Shown here: one piece after another, positions 62,759 through 64,000 of the stretch
Position numbering within the stretch: the stretch's first letter is position 1
How the letters are laid out: each line of letters starts with the position of its first letter
NCBI GenBank assembly: GCA_965206365.1
Contig: CBDBJL010000005.1
Coordinates: 1-64,000, forward strand
Length of the DNA: 64,000 bases
Source: CBDBJL01 sp965206365
Lineage (GTDB): Bacteria > Pseudomonadota > Alphaproteobacteria > JABAAW01 > JAHZMA01
Direction: 5' to 3'
Notes under the pieces: model-generated
Seen by the model: the letters and a program-made list of their open reading frames with translations, nothing else
Databases searched by the model: none
Told to the model about the DNA's origin: nothing
Program-made: the position numbers and the translations under genes

Positions 62759-63352
62759 ATGTATAATCCATTAGCCATTACTTTATGGTCTTCTCGCTTC
62801 GAGAACCATAGGGTTCAAAATATTTTTCTTGCAATTCTAGGCTCTATTGTGCTGGCAATATCAGCAAAAATTGCAATTCCTTTTTACCCTGTTCCTTTAA
62901 CAACGCAAACATTTGTGTTGTTGGTAATGGCAATGGCATATGGTTGGCGATTAGGCACGGTAACCATTTTGTTGTATCTGGCTGAGGGTATGTTGGGGTT
63001 GCCTGTTTTTTCTGGTACGCCAGAAAAAGGAATCGGACTTGCCTATATGATGGGAAGTACGGGGGGATATTTGTTTGGATTTGTGTTGGCAACAATGCTA
63101 TGTGGTTATCTCGCCGAGCGAGGTTGGGATCGGACAATCGCAACAACAGGGCTTGCGATGCTATTGGGTAATGTTGTGATTTATATTCCAGGATTGCTTT
63201 GGCTTGGCATTTTACTTGGTTGGGATAAGCCCATTCTGGCGTGGGGGCTAACACCCTTTATTTTGGGAGATCTTACCAAGATAGTTCTGGCAACGGCTTT
63301 ATTTTCACTGAGCTGGCGTTTTATTAAGCAAAAAAATACCATGCACAAATAA
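62759..63352 (+). CDS. bioY: biotin transporter substrate-binding protein BioY
   Basis: A 197-residue membrane protein of the BioY family: FYPVPLTTQTFVLLVMAMAYGWRLG, EGMLGLPVFSGTPEKG, and YMMGSTGGYLFGFVLATMLCGYLAERGW are characteristic. BioY is the biotin-binding component of an ECF-type importer and can work alone in some bacteria. Its place in an operon with biotin carboxylase and a biotin carrier suggests that biotin uptake is made together with a biotin-using enzyme. Confidence 0.93.
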   Translation: MYNPLAITLWSSRFENHRVQNIFLAILGSIVLAISAKIAIPFYPVPLTTQTFVLLVMAMAYGWRLGTVTILLYLAEGMLGLPVFSGTPEKGIGLAYMMGSTGGYLFGFVLATMLCGYLAERGWDRTIATTGLAMLLGNVVIYIPGLLWLGILLGWDKPILAWGLTPFILGDLTKIVLATALFSLSWRFIKQKNTMHK

Positions 63353-63391
63353 CAATGTGTTTATTTGCATGATGATAAAGGAGTTCGTAGG

Positions 63392-64000
63392 ATGAGAGAT
63401 AATAATTTTTTGACAGAAAATAATGCCCGCTACCTTTGGCATCCCACAGCGCATCCTGCTGATAGTCTTGCCAATGCCCCCACCATTATCACTCAGGCCA
63501 AAGGCGTTAAAATAATAGATATTGATGGGCATGAGACCATTGATGCGGTAGCCGGTTTATGGAATGTTAATTTGGGTTATTCTTGCCAACCGATTAAAGA
63601 TGCAATCACCGCGCAACTAGAGGCTTTGCCTTATTATTCGGGGTTTTATGGCTCAAGCAACGATAAAGCTATTGAGTTCAGTTACATGTTGCATAATTTT
63701 TTTGCACCTGATGGGCTGACCCGCGCCTTCTTCACTTCGGGTGGTTCAGATAGTGTTGATACTGCTTTGCGACTTGCACGCCAATATCACAAAATTCGTG
63801 GTGAGAGTGGGCGTTTTAAATTTTTTAGTTTGCAAAAAGGCTATCATGGTAGCCATTTTGGGGGCGCATCGGTTAATGGCAATGTTAATTTTAGAACACA
63901 ATACGAGCCTATGCTAACAGGGTGCTATCATATTCCGGCACCTTATGGCTATCGTAATCCTTTTCATGAATCGGATCCGAAAAAATTGGCGCAGGCTTGT
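63392..64000 (+). CDS. class III (omega-amino acid) aminotransferase, C-terminus beyond the window
   Basis: Exactly 203 codons are present. AAAGGAG lies 11 bases before the ATG at 63392. NARYLWHPTAHP, GVKIIDIDGHETIDAVAGLWNVNLGYS, and FFTSGGSDSVDTALRLARQYH match class III aminotransferases such as omega-amino acid:pyruvate and beta-alanine:pyruvate transaminases; the PLP-binding lysine would be past the edge. It is the tenth plus-strand gene of this group and, by its specificity class, could remove the terminal amino group of a ring-opened product. Confidence 0.9.
   Translation, partial: MRDNNFLTENNARYLWHPTAHPADSLANAPTIITQAKGVKIIDIDGHETIDAVAGLWNVNLGYSCQPIKDAITAQLEALPYYSGFYGSSNDKAIEFSYMLHNFFAPDGLTRAFFTSGGSDSVDTALRLARQYHKIRGESGRFKFFSLQKGYHGSHFGGASVNGNVNFRTQYEPMLTGCYHIPAPYGYRNPFHESDPKKLAQAC

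Overview
The window is an AT-rich piece of an alphaproteobacterial chromosome. The order rimP-nusA-ylxR-infB-rbfA, a Coq7-type ubiquinone hydroxylase, a DUF3035 (BamF-like) lipoprotein, an ELM1-like protein and a YqaA-type membrane protein all point to that class; I cannot fix the order or genus. A full set of translation and envelope genes sits next to several decayed genes (a PLP enzyme, a methyltransferase, a sulfatase-like protein, an IS1595-type transposase), which suggests a genome undergoing some reduction.

Layout. 1-2.3 kb: the end of an alpha/beta hydrolase gene and an amino-acid-oxidase-like flavoprotein carrying a C10 tract inside its reading frame. 2.5-13.6 kb, all on the minus strand and ending at a tRNA-Asn: a surface-polysaccharide locus. 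It has a GtrA/GtrB glucosylation pair whose third component is present as two nearly identical mosaic copies, an aminotransferase and formyltransferase pair for an N-formylated amino sugar, a badly broken PLP gene, a hexapeptide acyltransferase and two glycosyltransferases. 13.9-21.1 kb: the rimP-nusA-ylxR-infB-rbfA operon, followed by an ELM1-like gene instead of the usual truB, closed by a strong terminator. 21.1-31.2 kb, mostly minus: an outer-membrane protein with a G11 tract upstream, rarA, a DegP-type protease, a BamF-like lipoprotein, accA, coq7, dsbB, yqaA and an MFS transporter. 31.5-39.8 kb, plus: ileS-lspA, two decayed genes, then folate genes pabBC and pabA.

39.8-42 kb is accessory: a transposase remnant, a small membrane protein gene abutting an orphan Cas2-like gene, a 40-codon ORF on the other strand, and a P19/Tp34-type iron protein behind two Fur-like boxes. 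42-52 kb looks like methylamine or glycine-betaine catabolism (Rieske oxygenase, dimethylglycine/sarcosine-dehydrogenase-like protein, malyl-CoA-lyase-like protein, luciferase-like flavoenzyme, GlxA/GbdR-type regulator) followed by a secreted PHP-type metallohydrolase. 52-53.4 kb holds a degenerate tandem repeat and a frameshifted outer-membrane protein.

53.5-64 kb is the most interesting part. A LysR regulator is divergent from a tightly packed operon: TorT-like binding protein, sugar-type ABC ATPase and permease, PxpA, a very short biotin carrier, biotin carboxylase, PxpB, PxpC, the biotin transporter BioY, and a class III aminotransferase that runs off the edge. It reads as import of a small molecule followed by a biotin-linked ring-opening enzyme and transamination of the product. 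The parts are known families; the substrate and the idea of one assembled carboxylase/amidohydrolase are my inference.
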